Of a stretch of DNA of 64,000 nucleotides, positions 63,316 through 64,000 are shown piece after piece. The position numbers and the translations under genes are program-made. The notes under the pieces were generated by a model, which was not told where the DNA came from, ran no database searches, and saw nothing but the letters and a program-made list of their open reading frames with translations. Position 1 is the first letter of the stretch. The number at the start of each line of letters is the position of its first letter. The DNA is from Pedobacter cryoconitis (GTDB lineage: Bacteria; Bacteroidota; Bacteroidia; Sphingobacteriales; Sphingobacteriaceae): assembly GCF_014200595.1 (NCBI RefSeq), contig NZ_JACHCG010000001.1:2108001-2172000 (forward strand), given 5' to 3'.

Positions 63316-64000
63316 TAAAGTGCCTTTAAATACAACTGCTTAAAATCCTCCCGGCTTACCGGCTTTGGATTATTAGGGTGTGCAAAATCGGCTAACGCCA
63401 GATCTGCCAGCGTTTCAATATGTTCAGATTTCACCCCAATTTCACTTAACCGCTGAGGGATATGAACCTTTGAATTCAACTCAGCCAAATAGTTCACTAC
63501 CGCTGCACCGGTTTCTTCTTTCAATTCCAGAGTTCTTGCAATACGCCTGAAACGATCTTCAAAACCAGCAATATTAAACTCCATCCCATAAGGGAGATTA
63601 ACTGCATTTGCTAAGCCATGATGCGTGTCCAGCAAAGAAGAAAGCGGATGTGCCAGAGAATGTACCACACCTAAACCTTTTTGAAAAGCAATAGCGCCCA
63701 TCATAGAAGCCATCAGCATTTTGCTTCTGCTTTCTAAATCCGGATGATTGGTTGCTTTTTCAAGCGAATCTTTGATCAGGTATATGCCTTCCAGTGCAAT
63801 CCCATCACATAAAGGGTGTGGATTCTTCGCTAAAAAAGCCTCCAGATTATGTGTAAGCGCATCCATACCCGTTGCCGCAGTTATAAAAGGAGGTAGATCC
63901 ATCGTCAATACCGGGTCAGCAAATACGATCTTTGCCATAAGTTTCGGAGAGAACAGGATTTTCTTCTGGTGGGTCACATCATCCGCAATAATTGCACTCC
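63315..64000 (-). CDS. Iron-containing alcohol dehydrogenase (5' part missing)
   Basis: The visible 227 codons are the C-terminal part of a group III metal-dependent ADH; the frame runs off the right edge. The text AIIADDVTHQKKILFSPKL enters from the edge. GMDALTHNLEAFL and HSLAHPLSSLLDTHHGLANAV supply the metal-binding His residues, and PVSREDFKQLYLKAL is the typical end. It uses NAD(P)H to oxidise an alcohol or reduce an aldehyde. It is coupled to the hydrolase (stop overlaps next start), so it is the first visible gene of the operon. Confidence 0.9.
   Translation of the reverse strand, partial: SAIIADDVTHQKKILFSPKLMAKIVFADPVLTMDLPPFITAATGMDALTHNLEAFLAKNPHPLCDGIALEGIYLIKDSLEKATNHPDLESRSKMLMASMMGAIAFQKGLGVVHSLAHPLSSLLDTHHGLANAVNLPYGMEFNIAGFEDRFRRIARTLELKEETGAAVVNYLAELNSKVHIPQRLSEIGVKSEHIETLADLALADFAHPNNPKPVSREDFKQLYLKAL

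Overview
This window looks like the chromosome of a Bacteroidota bacterium of the Sphingobacteriaceae, most likely Pedobacter or a close relative. Supporting signs are about 37-40% GC, many starts preceded by the Bacteroidota -7 box TAnnTTTG rather than a strong Shine-Dalgarno, a paralogue of the Bacteroidota short RpoD-type sigma factor, a TonB-dependent receptor, SMI1/KNR4 (SUKH) and WGR proteins, and a Bacteroidota-type SRP RNA. The genus is inferred from overall protein character; no 16S rRNA gene is present.

Layout. 1-3.2 kb: a cut GAF/PAS sensor gene, a DUF2252 protein and a GNAT acetyltransferase. 3.3-10.05 kb: an accessory-looking block with a large TPR protein and a SUKH protein on + facing a four-gene operon on - (conserved unknown, WGR+DUF4240, SUKH, beta-helix/repeat protein). 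It resembles an immunity-gene array without a visible toxin. 10.1-13.1 kb: an alpha/beta hydrolase, two tandem secreted paralogues and a small coiled-coil gene. 13.06-14.12 kb: about 1 kb without a convincing gene, carrying a 10-bp tandem repeat, a perfect inverted repeat, a direct repeat, a terminator and a possible 30-codon ORF. 14.1-15.9 kb: a small gene with a promoter abutting its start, a GmhB-like phosphatase, a transaldolase-family aldolase and the SRP RNA gene. 16.3-22.3 kb: gltBD glutamate synthase. 22.4-30.9 kb: a lipoprotein, an RNA methyltransferase, divergent galK and galM, an FMN reductase, a FrnE/DsbA-like protein, a PAP2 phosphatase, a TonB receptor, a pirin and a degenerate receiver. 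31-40.3 kb: YtxH, DoxX, a GH63-type glucosidase, proBA, mqo and an LpxL-like acyltransferase. 40.4-48.5 kb: an Lrp regulator, an accessory sigma factor with a small partner, an MscS channel, a Bcr/CflA pump, a nucleoside phosphorylase and a yigZ-EamA-ribD operon. 48.5-56.5 kb: prmC, xerD, aroQ, a GT2, wbqC-corA-mgtE and two unknown proteins. 56.5-61.2 kb: Ohr, FUSC, a Tet-like MFS transporter and a ThuA protein. 61.2-64 kb: an aldehyde dehydrogenase, a C26 gamma-glutamyl hydrolase and an iron alcohol dehydrogenase (cut at the right edge), translationally coupled.

Most of the window is housekeeping metabolism: nitrogen assimilation (gltBD), proline (proBA), riboflavin (ribD), chorismate (aroQ), galactose (galK, galM), malate oxidation (mqo) and Mg2+ uptake (corA, mgtE). 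The parts most worth attention are the SUKH/WGR/beta-helix block, the ADH-hydrolase-ALDH operon (which fits a gamma-glutamylated amino-alcohol pathway), the repeat-rich 13-14 kb gap, and promoters so close to start codons that several transcripts may be leaderless or nearly so. No tRNA, rRNA, CRISPR array or intact insertion sequence was seen.
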